Source of the DNA: Unio delphinus
Taxonomy: Eukaryota; Mollusca; Bivalvia; Unionida; Unionidae
NCBI GenBank assembly: GCA_029339505.1
Contig: JAQISU010000182.1
Location: 1,057,001-1,121,000, forward strand
Reading direction: 5' to 3'
DNA length: 64,000 nt
The number at the start of each line of letters is the position of its first letter. Position 1 is the stretch's first letter. This document shows positions 13,301-24,964 of the stretch, in pieces. A program made the position numbers and the translations under genes. The notes under the pieces were generated by a model. It saw only the letters and a list, made by a program, of their open reading frames with translations, did no database searches and was not told the DNA's origin.

Positions 13301-15878
13301 GGAGCCATTTTAATGATCTTTAAATAATTAAAAACGTTCGATTCAAAGTGTCACTTATAACACCGTGCACATGCCAACGTTACAGTAACACAACACAGAT
13401 AATACAGAAAAAACATCTTTGTGCTAGTATTGCTTAATCTGCAACACCATTACATCTAAATTATTTTCTGAAATAACATTGTCTATATAATTTCTGTAGT
13501 GTGACTCCTGGATGGATACTTAATAATTCCAACAGTCCCACTATTGTCTGAACTGGACATTAGTTAGGTGTTTAATTTAAGTCGTGTCTTGAACGAATGT
13601 AGAATGGTCTAACATAAAGAATTCCATTTAACCAGTAGTTTAGTAATGAATATTACTTGACATACTTCTTTCCTTTGGAGAAAAAGATGATCAATTAATT
13701 CAAATGTAGATGTGTAAGCCACATTGTGAACATTTCTCTTTCATAAATGTTTTAAGGTGTTGACTAAATAATTGAAATGTTGTCCTCTGAACCGATTAAT
13801 TCACTAAGGTTAATCTAAATACGAATACGTAACAAAAGGTCCTCTAAACTAGCGATTGGCTAGAGTGACAGCTATTGTATACAATAATCCGCATGACATC
13901 TCTGGTTTGTATAATAGTCCATAGGAAAGATTTCGGGATCTGTAGAAATATTTAATCATTTGTTTGCTTGATTCAACCGATTACTACACTACGACCACAA
14001 CAGCCGCAACAAATGTTCACCTGTTTCTAAACTTTCCTTCTTTGTCTGTATTGTCTATGCTAGCTGAAATACCATTCAACGCAATGATCTATCTAATTTT
14101 TTTGCACGTTGTAAAGCTAAATGTCTAAATCATCTTAATTTGCAAATAAATCTCATTGGTACGCATACCTGTCAAACAGAGATCTAAACTGCAGCAAAGG
14201 AAACGTATTTAAAATGTTACGCTCATGCGAAGGAATTTATTGAAAGGATATCTAAAAATGAATATTTGTATATCCGTAGGTATGCAAGTACTATACGAAT
14301 ACGTGTTTACATAAACCCACTTTGGAACTGACAAATCAAAATTCCGCTAGAATATATTGGGGTCCACAAAAATGCAGTGCTGAATGCAGTAACTATAGCC
14401 TGGCAAATTTTCACAAATTCTGTTGACCATGATGGATCATTTGTATCAATATTCGTGTCAAAACATTAAGTTTTCAAATTTTTCTAAACATTAATTCTCA
14501 AAGTAAGTACATAATACACACTTAAGGTGCCTTGCATATTGTACGAAATAATCACCGAGCTCTAATGAAATCTTGCCGATCGAAAAGAAGGAAAGTTAGA
14601 TACTTTTGATAAATACCTTCTTAGTAATGTATTGCAATGAAGTCATTATTTTGCTACCTTTATTGGTGTTTAGATGTGATGACAAAATCAAAATAAACCA
14701 AACAGTTCTATCAATTATATTGTGACCATAACTACAATGCATGGACACATGCATAATCAGGTGTGAGTTTATATTATGTGCATCGATACATCCATTGTCG
14801 CTGCCTTGGAAACATGTCACTGTCACGTTCAGTTTAATGTGACAGTCTGTCTAAATTATAAAATTGACATTACATTTGGTCTTCTATTGGACGTTTTATG
14901 TTTCCACAATACGCAAACTCTCATTTGCGGTATCAAAGTATCGACCGCACGTATCCCGCTAATAGCCGTAATATTTACTTGTTACAAAAATCAACAGTTG
15001 ATTCTTCTTGGATATATATTTACCATATCATATTTAACTTTCACTTTTTAACCTATATTTAATATTTAGGTTCCCAAAGTCTGCACAAAATAATTCCACA
15101 AAGCGACATAGATCGTAATATATATGTTGTCTCGGATTAATATATTTTATACAGTTCCATTCAAAGACAATGCGTGCCACTATATTATGTAAGTAAAGAC
15201 TTCTATAATGAATGCAGGTCTTACATTACTTGTACGAGCATCAACCTCTATACTCAAATATTTAAAATTGTAATAAATCGATTTATATAGATTGATTGCT
15301 TAGAAATGTACTTTAACTTTCAACCAACGTTTTACACAAATTTAACAATTAATGTGGAACTACCATGTAACTATTGAAAATTATTCAATTACATATCAGT
15401 CGGAATAAAAGCAGATCGCCGACATTAGGGAAATCTAACAGACACCTAAAGGAGGTCATACTCATTAGATATTTTGATTCATCAATCAAATTATAGCTTT
15501 CACATTTTGATAGCTTTCTAACACGAAATGCAGCACATATTCTGGTAAGTCCCTTTATGAGAAATATGTCGGGAATTTGAAAGACCCCAGAATATAAAAC
15601 GTTTCTGGTGCCCATCAACTTATCATATGATGATCTCAAATCTAATCAGATTTTATTACGTCTGATGTTACTATCTGTGTAAGCCAAGGTGGAGACCTAA
15701 CTCCTAACGCAATAAACCTTTAAAGTGAATATATTATGACTTTTGACCGAATTTTATGTGTGTCAGACAACAGTTTGTTGTCTGTGATTAAACATATAAC
15801 AATTTTTAATAATGTGTAATGATTATCGCATAATGCAATTCCAAACATATAAGAAAATAATAAACACATGTATTGCAA

Positions 15879-15881
<3 letters not shown>
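10353..15881. other. Long AT-rich stretch without recognised genes
   Basis: No protein family motif, tRNA-like A/B box pair or long tandem repeat was noticed. Open frames of 66-91 codons (for example near 11613, 14776 and 15385) have no support. Confidence 0.4.

Positions 15882-15935
<54 letters not shown>
15882..15935. repeat. (AAT)n microsatellite
   Basis: About 17 AAT trinucleotides seen directly. Confidence 0.95.
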
Positions 15936-15938
<3 letters not shown>

Positions 15939-17300
15939 GACTTTGTATAACGCCTAATATTTAGAAGCTGTTCCACATTGCTGGGCCCTGGTATGCAAAA
16001 TAACGTAGAATCTACTCAGCATGAGTTCATACTCTGCAAGTTCCATGTTTTTTTCTTCTCTAGGTTAAACGTGCAAGAACCAAGAAATGTCAAGACATAT
16101 TAGTGCTACTAATGATTACCAATCAAACTATCTCTTATCTATTTTATTTTTTCAGTTAAGCTAATATCCGTCATGTGTTTACAGATTAATTAGTTTCTAA
16201 AACTACATGCAATAAATTATTTGCTGAAGACTACATGTCCACTGATTATGTTTGACCGTCTCTTTTCACATGCTTTACATATGACTTTACCTAGATGAGT
16301 CCATCTTTTGAATTTAATTTGGTACATATTTGTTATGTTGCATTTAAAGCATTTGTTATGGTACAACAATTTCCTTTCTCTTATTTTCACATTCTTCTTA
16401 AATCGGTTAAATGATTGAAGACCGACATATTAGAATGTCATTTCACAAAAACGATACAAAGCGAAAACATTTAAATTAATGACTATAAGTCCAATTACCA
16501 ATATATTAAAATTTAAATTTTTCACTAGTTAATGATGGAAATATGCTTTTATTCATTAAATCGTACAAGAACAGCCTCCATTGAAAATAGCAAAACATAG
16601 TAAAATACTTACTGACGTAAGGACTTATGCAATGTCAACCCATCAAAAGTATTTTCTGTCAACAACTGCACTATCAGGTAGAATAAATATTATGTTTCTC
16701 ACAACATATCATCCGGGAAGCCTGACACGTGGCTGTTGTGGCTGTACATAATGGTGTCGGACTGCTAATCGACTGCAGAACTTTTCAGCTTTTATAGCAC
16801 ATCTGAACGAGGACCTGTTTCATCCAGCTGTCAGATTATAACACATGAACCATGTTATATTGTAGAAGGATTCAAAAATATCCGGCCGGATGATTTAATT
16901 CGCCATTCTATGTACGCCACAGGCTAATTAAAACCAAAAAGGAATGCCTTAGCTGGAAAATAATTTATCATTTTTGTACTTGTATTGAAAGATGCATACA
17001 ATTGAGTTATAATTAGAAATTTAAATATTCAGCTGACTTAGACCTGGGAAGGCTACATTGTCGCTATGATTGGTTATGAACCAGGGCGAATAATGTATTG
17101 CCAGAAGGGGATGTAGTACATCGTCCAATTGCGTTGTGGTCTCCACTATGGATTTTCCTTTAGGGTTTATTCCCTTAGCCTTTGGCTAACCAAAACCGAC
17201 ATGCAAGGCAGTAGCAGACTCGTGTATGTGCGGGTGCGTCGATTTTCCAAGCTGATAAGGCATATGCCACTGTCCACTAATGAAAATATCAGGTATGTGG
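15936..17300. other. Intergenic, nothing recognised
   Basis: AT-rich sequence upstream of the old Polinton copy. The left boundary of that element could lie here, but no terminal inverted repeat was found. Confidence 0.4.
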
Positions 17301-17639
17301 TAGTACATTTGATGAATGTATTGAAAAATTAGTCAATTATATTGGCATAGCAGAATTACAAGAAATAAAACGACGAGTAGAACCTTTGCAACCACAAAAC
17401 TCTCCATAGCAACAAAATCCACATTCTCATACACGTAAACAAGAATTTCAAGATCTAGTTAAAACGAGGTTAAATATATGGCTCTGTTACTGAATGCATC
17501 GAAAAGGATGCTACAGACGTTGCTACATTTATGAAAATTAAAATACGTGAAACCTATATATATTGAATATTGGAATGATGAGGATGTTTGTTTTGTTATT
17601 ACTGGAATTATGGTGTTGTTTCACAACGCTACATATATG

Positions 17640-18104
17640 ACTAATTGAAGAAATATTGCAATAATTAAAAACGACGTTGATGTTGCTACAACGATACTAG
17701 AAATAATAAAATATTCAGACGATTATTAAATACTAGCTGGTCTATCAATGATGTTTGCTACAGATACTTCCAACAATCCCGATAATAGAAGAGTAATTAT
17801 ACGGAACGTAAGAAACGCTTCAGGAGCTGCCGAAACACCTGCAGTATTATCGGTGATTGATGATTTCCACTTAGGATTTCTTACTTGTCGATCAGTGTTA
17901 AAAAGTGACAAAGAAGTTTTCATGTGCAATTCCACTATCACACATCTTTGGATTGTGTATAAATGTCAAAAAGGTTGTTGTTTGTTTAAAGCCAAACATA
18001 CCTTATTGCTTGTAGGAAAAGCTACTGACGATGATGCAATTTTGCGACAAGCAAGCGATGTTGATAAAGTGGTATTAAGAAACTTTCACTGTGGATGCCA
18101 GTAA
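17640..18104 (+). pseudogene. Coding-like remnant, unassigned (in degraded Polinton)
   Basis: A run of open sequence, longest from 17748 to 18104 (118 codons), with non-random composition: Asn-, Arg- and Asp-containing stretches, a Cys-rich tail near codons 90-118, and no low-complexity bias. Coding-like sequence continues on both sides in other frames after stops. Its position upstream of the protease remnant suggests a structural or accessory gene of the element. I do not recognise the family. A chance open frame is possible, although the density of such stretches here is higher than in flanking DNA. Confidence 0.35.
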
Positions 18105-18469
18105 CGGTTCTAACGATTGCCGAAGAACAAATATTTGTCGCTTTTATAGATGAAGGCGGTAAGTCAGTAATATGAAAGCGTCAGTGGATGAATGAAAATC
18201 GAAGATGCTCTAGTAGAAACAATGTAATTAAATCGCTCATGATATTAAATATCATATATTCAAGTTAATTGCACTGACGCCTGGTCAGATAAAAATTACA
18301 AACAAAACTTGCAACTAAATGCCGAACAAAACAAACATCGAAAAAAGATCAATTTACCACCGACGGTTCAAACAAATTATCATGAACCAACACTCAGCTT
18401 AAACATTTTAACAAAGGTTTAGAATCGAAACCAGGAGTTCAACTCCATAATACTTCGAGTAATATTCAC

Positions 18470-18660
18470 GATATGGCAAACATTGGTATAAACTTTTAAT
18501 TTCTTGCAGATATAACAGCGTTAATAACTGCTGTACCAACTGTCACAAAAGCCCCTGGGTAAGGTGCTGTTGAAACCGCAACCGTAATGGCAGTAAGGAA
18601 AGCAATAGGTCAAGGATTTGAACAAATTAAAATAACTCCGATTAACTGGATCGCATAAAT
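18470..18660 (+). pseudogene. Coding-like remnant, unassigned (in degraded Polinton)
   Basis: Readable in pieces on the + strand. One stretch is Ala/Thr/Val-rich and ends with the residues ITPINWIA just before a stop at about 18658. It directly precedes the protease remnant. Family unknown; a minor virion gene is possible from position only. Confidence 0.3.
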
Positions 18661-18699
18661 ATGGAAAAGGGCTCAGACATCCCGGGACACGTCGTGGAA

Positions 18700-19075
18700 A
18701 GTTCTAATGTCTAATTTTGACTTACTTAATGCTGCTGAAAATTAAAGATAAAGAAATGTTAAAGGTGTTTTCATGCCTGATCAATTACCTAACCAGCGTA
18801 ATGAAAGTTTAATCCAGTATCATTAATCTTGATACTAGTTCTAGTCCAGGAACTCATTTGATTGCATACTCAATTGATCCACATAGATCAGTTTACATTG
18901 ATTGGTACGTATGTCCTCAGCCAAATTTATTCATATTAGATACAAAATCCATTCCGATCTGGTATTCAACATTACCAATACAGACAATAACTGATACGCC
19001 AATATATAGTCGTGAAGCAATTGCTGTACTAAACTCTTCATCAAAATCAACTAAACAACCTCACAGGATCGTGCA
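18700..19075 (+). pseudogene. Adenain-like cysteine protease remnant
   Basis: The C5-type maturation protease of adenoviruses and Polintons cleaves virion precursor proteins. Here the fragment GVFMPDQLPN (about 18761) is followed, after a frame change, by INLDTSSSPGTH (about 18822-18857). The GTH holds the catalytic-His position of the family. The frame then runs to about 19050 with IWYSTLPIQ followed by a Ser-Arg-Glu-Ala stretch (about 19008), where the family normally has the nucleophile motif Cys-Gly. At least one frameshift, several stops, and Ser (AGT) at the expected Cys position mean the enzyme is dead. Assignment rests on the NLDTS..PGTH signature and the neighbouring Polinton genes. 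Confidence 0.65.
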
Positions 19076-19199
19076 TGGGAATACGTTTAACCGTTATCGT
19101 TTTAAACAAATCCTTAAAAATACAATAGTATATATTTACGCAATATCTTCCTCCAAACTAAAACAAACAACGGACATAATATCGCACTAAAATACAAAT

Positions 19200-20080
19200 A
19201 CAATCATATGTGATTAAATATCCAAATGACTAAATCCTGAAAATGTAGATCCAAACGAAGTTGTTAAATGCACATATCCAAGCAAACCTAACAACCTGCT
19301 TACCTGTTTCACGGTTCAAAATATTAAAGATAATCGAAACAACACAAATTAAATTGACTCGTCTTCACCATACAGTTGCGATAGATAATTGCAGCGACAA
19401 CCGTTAGCAGCATTTAAACTTGCCGTACAATCGTGATGAAGAGTAACCAAGAGAACTTGATCCAATTCCATCATCACTGCTATACTGTGTAAAAGGTCCA
19501 AAACAGGAATGTTGACTGCAATTGAAAACAGTACTATGAACGAAAGTATCCTATAATCGTGTTTATTTATGGGATATATCAACTGGGTTATCCACCCAGC
19601 GTTCATGAAACCGATGAAAGTTTCAAAACTAAATTGTGTAGCCGAAAGAGTAATGGAACACTTCACAAACGCGATACGTGGAAACAAACAGAGTATCGGA
19701 TGTGAGACTTAACAAAGATAAATTCATGGGCAGAAATAGTTAAAGATACCTGAACTTCTATCAAAGACGCTGCTGGTCAAGGTAAGAAACCAAAATTTCC
19801 CATAATAATGTTACAAGCCTGGGGTCTTTACTTGAACGATCTTGAAGTCGTAAAGTTTACCCAAAATTTTCAAAGACATCCATACAACGTCAGTTGTAAA
19901 TTAGAAAGCCCGACGTGTCCGTTCCTTAGATAAATTTTACTCTGATAAATGCAAGACCAAAAGTCTCAGGCCTGCCTAATATTTATAAATCACACATCTG
20001 CATGGTTTCTCTTCATTAGGTTTCCGTACCGCCAGCAGTTCACGCCTTAGAAACTATTCAAATCTTCCTTAAACAGTGCA
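19200..20080 (+). pseudogene. Unassigned broken coding-like sequence
   Basis: Between the protease remnant and a poly-C tract, short readable stretches occur in changing + frames (for example around 19200-19330 and 19700-19900). I cannot assign a family. In Polintons this position often holds a capsid gene, but no capsid motif is visible, so that remains a guess. Confidence 0.25.
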
Positions 20081-20157
20081 CTATTGTAACTTCGTCCCCT
20101 ATGGGCAGTCAATGTATGCTTTCCAGGCACATTTGCGATATAAATACACCATTCTAG

Positions 20158-20178
20158 CCCCCCCCCCCCCCCCCCCCC
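20158..20178. repeat. Poly-C tract (21 C)
   Basis: Uninterrupted homopolymer of 21 cytosines, very unusual in a window this AT-rich. It could be real or an assembly artefact. Confidence 0.9.
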
Positions 20179-20577
20179 GGCGACATAAAGCGGTAACTGC
20201 CGAGTTCATACTTATTATTCCTTTGAGTATTTTACCGGTTTCCTATCGTATATTCTGCCAGCAGTCACACCACACAATGTACAGCACTAGATATTGATAA
20301 TGACTACGTTACTTCAGGGACGTTCATTCGGTTTTGGTCTGACTTCATAACACGTCAACCATGGCATCATGGAAGCTCATTAACTCTTTACTGCGTGACG
20401 TTTTCTCCTAGTAATTGCTAATTATTTCGTGCTAAGGATATCCCCATTGTTCACAAAAATAATCACACAATCTGAAATGCCTTCCAACGGGGCGCTATCA
20501 AATGCACATACTCAAAATTTATTACCATAATAACAAATATATAACCTAGATATTTTATACGATTTTCAAACTAAGCA

Positions 20578-20783
20578 TTGAAAGGAGTTTCTTTTGAAAT
20601 GATGGACCCCAATGCGCATGCGTGGACTAATGCATTATCAATATTTCCACGGAATCTAACAGTAAGATTTTATGACGGTGATATATTTGATTTTATTGAA
20701 AATATTTGTATAAGCGATTTTTATCCGTGTGGCTGTTTTCAAGTTCCGATAGTGACAAATATGATAAATTGTTACGACCTAAT

Positions 20784-20784
<1 letters not shown>
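20578..20784 (+). pseudogene. Coding-like remnant truncated by (TA)n
   Basis: About 69 codons with balanced composition (residues such as MMDPNAHAW and LTVRFYDGDIFDFIE) run into a (TA)n tract that only extends the frame artificially as Tyr-Ile repeats. Position inside the degraded Polinton suggests a former element gene. Family not recognised. Confidence 0.35.

Positions 20785-20848
<64 letters not shown>
20785..20848. repeat. (TA)n microsatellite
   Basis: Uninterrupted TA dinucleotides; long Tyr-Ile frames across it are artefacts. Confidence 0.95.
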
Positions 20849-20851
<3 letters not shown>

Positions 20852-20929
20852 CAGAGTCCTTACACCAAGAAATGAAAAATTTTGCGCAGACATTTTGATC
20901 GCAGACTGACAATATTGAACAATTACATA

Positions 20930-22080
20930 ATAATTGTTGTAACATTATGTCAGTTTCTACTGACTTTGCAAGATAAATAAAAAATCGTGGACTCCAACAG
21001 TAATTGAATTTCTTAAAGATATACAACGTAGATGTATTGAATATGAACATTGTGGATTGTGTAACACTCAATATAATTATTAGATTGTTATCTCAGTGCA
21101 TATGGCAGCGTGTTATTCAAGAAGTTTTCTTGGAATGAGTGAACTATCACGCATAATTTAAATGATTTGGACATGCTACATTCCTGGTTGAGAAATATAT
21201 CCCAAGAATCATCATTTGGATGAAATATGCACAGCGTCTAAATACATATTAAAATATTTCTTGATTCTTGGTTCTTGAAAAAAATAATGGTGTGATAAGG
21301 TGCGTCAATTATGGTCAACCACCACTTTTTTTCTTGAATTGTCTCCTCATGAATGGCTGAAAGGTTTTATAGATTATATTGAAGAGCCCTTGATCAAAAT
21401 TTAAGAGAGCTTATTACATTAATCAGACTGCAACCGAATAAAGTTCAGTTTGAAATAATGCGTGATGTACTTTCAAAAACAAATATAAACGAATTTTGGA
21501 ATTTGTTAAGACCAGCTGATTTGGTAGTATCAAGTAGAAAGATAGTTCGTGATACACTTAACAACAATTAGTTTTGTTACATGTGAAAGAATTTCAGATA
21601 TACCCGTACCTTTATGTTTTATTGCCCAGGATATACTCTCAAACAAGCTATTGATGTTGATATACCAGAATCGTTAGAGAAACGTAGTCTTGTGCTATAA
21701 ATGGTGGTTCATGTCAATGTTACTGTGAGTGCATTAAAGGACAACATTACATGGACGATAGGATAGGCAATGACAATTCAAGGATTAGCCATCTCTAATA
21801 AAATGGTTTTGATTGTTGATGATGTAATTGACTAGTCAAATTAGATTTATTTATTTATTAGATTTTATTTGTCTCGAGTTGGAAGAATATCTCCGTTGCG
21901 AAGGATTATTCTAAAGGTTAAAGAAATTACTGAGAATAACAGCGATATTGTTAGAGATGATATAGTAAGTATAGTAGTAAATATTAGTTATAAACAATGT
22001 GACAGAAAATAAAATGCACTATTATCGTGCCGCTGAATATATCATGAAATTAAAACTACAACAGAATAATCATTTGGCGT
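20930..22080 (+). pseudogene. Unassigned broken coding-like sequence
   Basis: Readable + strand stretches occur near 21000-21080, 21340-21400, 21460-21570 and 21610-21830, broken by stops and frame changes. One stretch near 21820 reads VLIVDDVID. No polymerase, capsid or other family motif could be assigned. It is probably part of the old Polinton. Confidence 0.3.
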
Positions 22081-22136
22081 GTTGTAATACAGTAATTTTG
22101 TGACAGTTTTCAAATAATGATCCAATACAGTTTAGC

Positions 22137-22137
<1 letters not shown>

Positions 22138-22209
<72 letters not shown>
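22138..22209. repeat. (TA)n microsatellite
   Basis: Uninterrupted TA dinucleotides. Confidence 0.95.
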
Positions 22210-22211
<2 letters not shown>

Positions 22212-22339
22212 TGCAGTCTCGGTCACACCTCTAATAATGTAATGCTTACCTGTATTGAGTGTAATCAAAGTCGAGGCGGTGATTAAGTGAAGTCGGTAGT
22301 AATTGTGTATCTTCAATAATTACTTTTAATTGTTCATGT

Positions 22340-23211
22340 TAAGAAGCAGCTGAATCTAATCTATAGATTACAGGTCTAGCCGTGAATCTTACCACACTTT
22401 AACTTTTATGTGTAGTTCTACTCCAAATAGTAACAGTCGCTCATTTGTTACCACTTTCATGTCCACCGGATTCAAATGAACATCATACAGTCACATTAAC
22501 GAATTCTAGTTGTTTTGAAAAACCATGTCATTGTATTGCTATGGTTTTTGTGATTGCATTAAGGAGTTGCATACAAATTGCACGAGTAACCTCGTTATTG
22601 ACTGCAGCTAAAACACATGGTGGTCTTGTAACCCACTCATGAGATCTCAAATCTTTTGAAATTTTGCAAATGGATATTTCCTTTCCATATTGGTATCCAA
22701 ATAACATCTCAGCGTGCGTTCCTTTAAATCGGTTAATGATTGCCTACGCATGCCGAATTTCAGTATGTCCTTGCATAATTTTGACGCTATCTTTTGTTTA
22801 TCAGAGATGATATTGCACAAATAAATTCCAAGCGAGGATCAACTTGTAGTAGTGACCATTGTAAGGGTATTCGATGGTAAGTTCGTTCAAAGTTTAATAC
22901 AATTTCGTTCTATCTTTTGGGAACGTCAACGAATGTTAACGTATATTTGTATGATAATTGACGTCTAACAATTTTAATAGCACCATGTAGTAAAATACAA
23001 AATATCCGCCTGGTGAAGGTCATTAATAGCGTTGATATCCAACTGTGCATACTGAATTCTTTTTAATTGGTGGTAGACACATTCTCCATATTTCCATTCA
23101 TGCTGACCAATTTGCAACAACAGAACGTCTTACATTTCTTGCATTCGCGATTTTAATATTCGCTGATCTACTTCTCTCATATCCTCTTTGGCTATAATAA
23201 ATCGATTCCAT
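22340..23211 (-). pseudogene. Polinton DDE integrase remnant
   Basis: The - strand starts (ATG complement at 23209-23211) with MESIYYSQRGY, nearly identical to the start of the integrase at 56477. Matching fragments follow in several frames: HQADILY (first catalytic Asp), YKYTLTFVDV, LQVD (second Asp), FGYQYGKE, RSHEW, and a C-terminal piece ending near 22345 with RPVIYRLDS. The third acidic residue is lost: the motif around the catalytic Glu reads AIINRF instead of AIVERF. Multiple frameshifts and stops make this clearly non-functional. It is transcribed away from the ATPase remnant, as in the younger copy. Confidence 0.85.
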
Positions 23212-23232
23212 TATTTTATAATAATCGTTTGA

Positions 23233-23737
23233 TTAATTACCAGCCCCTAATGCTGGGTTACCTATCAACGCTGATGGTACCAACCAATTAGCTAATGATT
23301 CTCTAAGATTTTTATTTTTTTATGGACTTTAATGAATGAATCAACTTCACATCTGCTTTTTTTTCTTTATTGTAAATCTTTATTTGTATATGGTACATCA
23401 TGAACGTGACATGATTGATCAGTAACGTTTACTGGACGCTCTCAACGTTTTGGTAAATCTCGCTCGTCAATTTAAATATTACGTCGGGTTCCAGGACTAT
23501 AATTATTATATCCAGGACGAATTTCTCCCGGGTATTTAACCCATGGAGTTCCCGGAAATTGTGATATTAATGTAGCAATATCAGCACCACCTTTTGTAGA
23601 ATTGTAGGTAGAAACGAATTTGTTTACTGACACATATTGCACATTTTACACCATATGCTATTTTCAATTCTTGTTGGCACTGTAGCTAAATCAGTGATTG
23701 GAGTTTTGACCATACAACTTAAGCAATAAAAATCTAT
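23233..23737 (-). pseudogene. Zinc-ribbon + PLA2-like domain remnant
   Basis: The - strand begins at 23737 with an ATA in place of ATG, then DFYCLSCMVKTPITDL, matching the zinc-ribbon start at 55946; the second Cys pair is near 23635. It runs into GGADIATLI, PGTPWVKYPGE and a PLA2 core region (about 23360-23400) where His-Asp of the CHxHD motif is still seen, then a stop at 23233-23235. Several stops and frameshifts interrupt it. The readable join between the two domains suggests the ancestral gene encoded one protein with both. The ATPase remnant starts 15 bp away on the other strand. Confidence 0.8.
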
Positions 23738-23752
23738 ATTTGCCTTAAATGG

Positions 23753-23824
23753 ATGGAACTGATTTATCAGCGACAAGAATACAAAGAACCAGTTGAATAT
23801 CATCCGTCGCTACCAAATTATATC

Positions 23825-23856
<32 letters not shown>

Positions 23857-24428
23857 TGCTCCGTCTGGAAGTTGAAAGACACAATTATTCCTGAATTTGA
23901 TAATGAGATGGCTCAAGGGCGATACATTATGTTTAGTGGCGCCATCTGTTGATGATCAGAGATGTTACGATGTTCTTAAAGATTTTAATGAGAATGCAAC
24001 AATTATTAAACGATAAAGGTGATATTATGAATTGTATCATCGATGTTGATGACATAGATGTTGATGACACACCGAGTGTTGATGAACTTGAACTGTATTT
24101 ATAATTTAGTTGTTTATGATGATGTAATCTGGACAAACGATCTATTAGATCGAAACTATTTTCTTGAGGCAGACATAAAAAATACTGATATAATTTATGT
24201 TACACACAGATATACACACATTGCGAAAATGATCATAGATAACTAATAATTTAGCTGTAATGGCGATGATACACACAAACATTAATAAATATTCAACAGA
24301 CTTGGTGTTCGGGAGATTTAGGTATAATAAAGTTTAAAAACATCGTTTTCACGTGTACAAGCTATCCCACACGGATTTATAACGATACATTTATATGATC
24401 CTAGGTCGCGATATCGAATGTTTGGTTA
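23753..24428 (+). pseudogene. Polinton packaging ATPase (A32/FtsK-like) remnant
   Basis: From ATG 23753 the frame reads through KEPVEYHPSLPN, an expanded run of ten Ile codons (nine ATA, one ATT; 23828-23857) and the P-loop start APSGS. TGA at 23873-23875 then occupies the codon of the P-loop Gly before Lys-Thr. The same frame continues with KTQLFLNLIMRWLKGD and LVAPSVDDQRCYDVLKDFNE, matching the intact ATPase at 55266-55928. After a frame change come Walker B LVVYDDV (about 24105), KNTDIIYVTHRYTHIAK and, near the end, LYDPRSRYRMFG and TAA. The sensor Gln (ITQ in the intact copy) is His here. Confidence 0.9.
23828..23857. repeat. (ATA)n inside ATPase remnant
   Basis: Nine ATA codons plus ATT, in frame, where the intact copy encodes three Ile of the beta-strand before Walker A. 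It looks like microsatellite expansion seeded by Ile codons. Confidence 0.85.
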
Positions 24429-24439
24429 AGGAATTTGTT

Positions 24440-24960
24440 TACAGGTTACCCAAGCATATTGGGTTAAAACCTCACAATTGGTACTGATCGGTATTGCAAA
24501 ACAGAATAAATTAAATGCCATTTTAAATGAATATAATGGAGTTATCAACGCGTACGGATTTCAACAGGTATCGTTTTAGCATCAGTTGTTAGGGCAGTGG
24601 TAATATTCTTCCAAAACGGAGCTAAGCCCATGTGGGAAGTATGATTTTGTTCTTCTACGCTACTGAAAATGGCGAGGACGCTCCAAATGACATAGGGCTA
24701 TAATATATATATTTAGTCAACTTCATATTTCCGAATATATTTTCTTTAAAAGTGGAAAATGTATATTACAGAGGAACGCTATTTACATCAAAAACTATTG
24801 CAGATACAATATGGGACACCGCAACTGACATGAATCAAGCACCTTCCCTGTGTTATTCATACCGGGATATTAAGGATGCATACTAATTAAAAGTTTTAAA
24901 GTAAACATTAATTTAAAGGTAGCTGGAACTCTCAAATATATAGCGGACGAGTATCACCCT
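24440..24960 (+). pseudogene. Coding-like remnant downstream of ATPase remnant
   Basis: Readable + strand fragments in changing frames include FFQNGAKPMWEV (about 24610) and ENGEDAPNDIGL (about 24667), then a longer stretch (about 24720-24880) containing FPNIFSLKVENVYYRG and TIADTIWDTATDMNQAP. The composition is coding-like and unlike flanking DNA. It probably belongs to the old Polinton, 3' of the ATPase, a region missing from the younger copy. I do not recognise the family. Confidence 0.4.
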
Positions 24961-24964
24961 AACT

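Larger units (their letters stand above)
17340..24960. mobile_element. Degraded Polinton/Maverick (adintovirus-like) copy
   Basis: This block holds broken homologues of the genes seen intact at 55.3-58.3 kb, plus an adenovirus-type protease. The order is protease (+, about 18.7-19.08 kb), unassigned coding-like remnants, integrase (-, 22340-23211), zinc ribbon/PLA2 (-, 23233-23737) and ATPase (+, 23753-24428), then more coding-like sequence to about 24.96 kb. Every gene has stops and frameshifts, and two (TA)n tracts lie inside (20785-20848, 22138-22209). The recognised module is inverted relative to the younger copy. Family-B DNA polymerase and capsid genes were not identified. The element ends are not defined, so the coordinates are the limits of coding-like sequence. 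Complete Polintons are usually about 15-20 kb, so this is partial or deleted. Confidence 0.8.

Noticed and set aside
20785..20848. Tyr-Ile repeat proteins over this and other (TA)n tracts
   Set aside because: Pure microsatellite translation, open in several frames on both strands.
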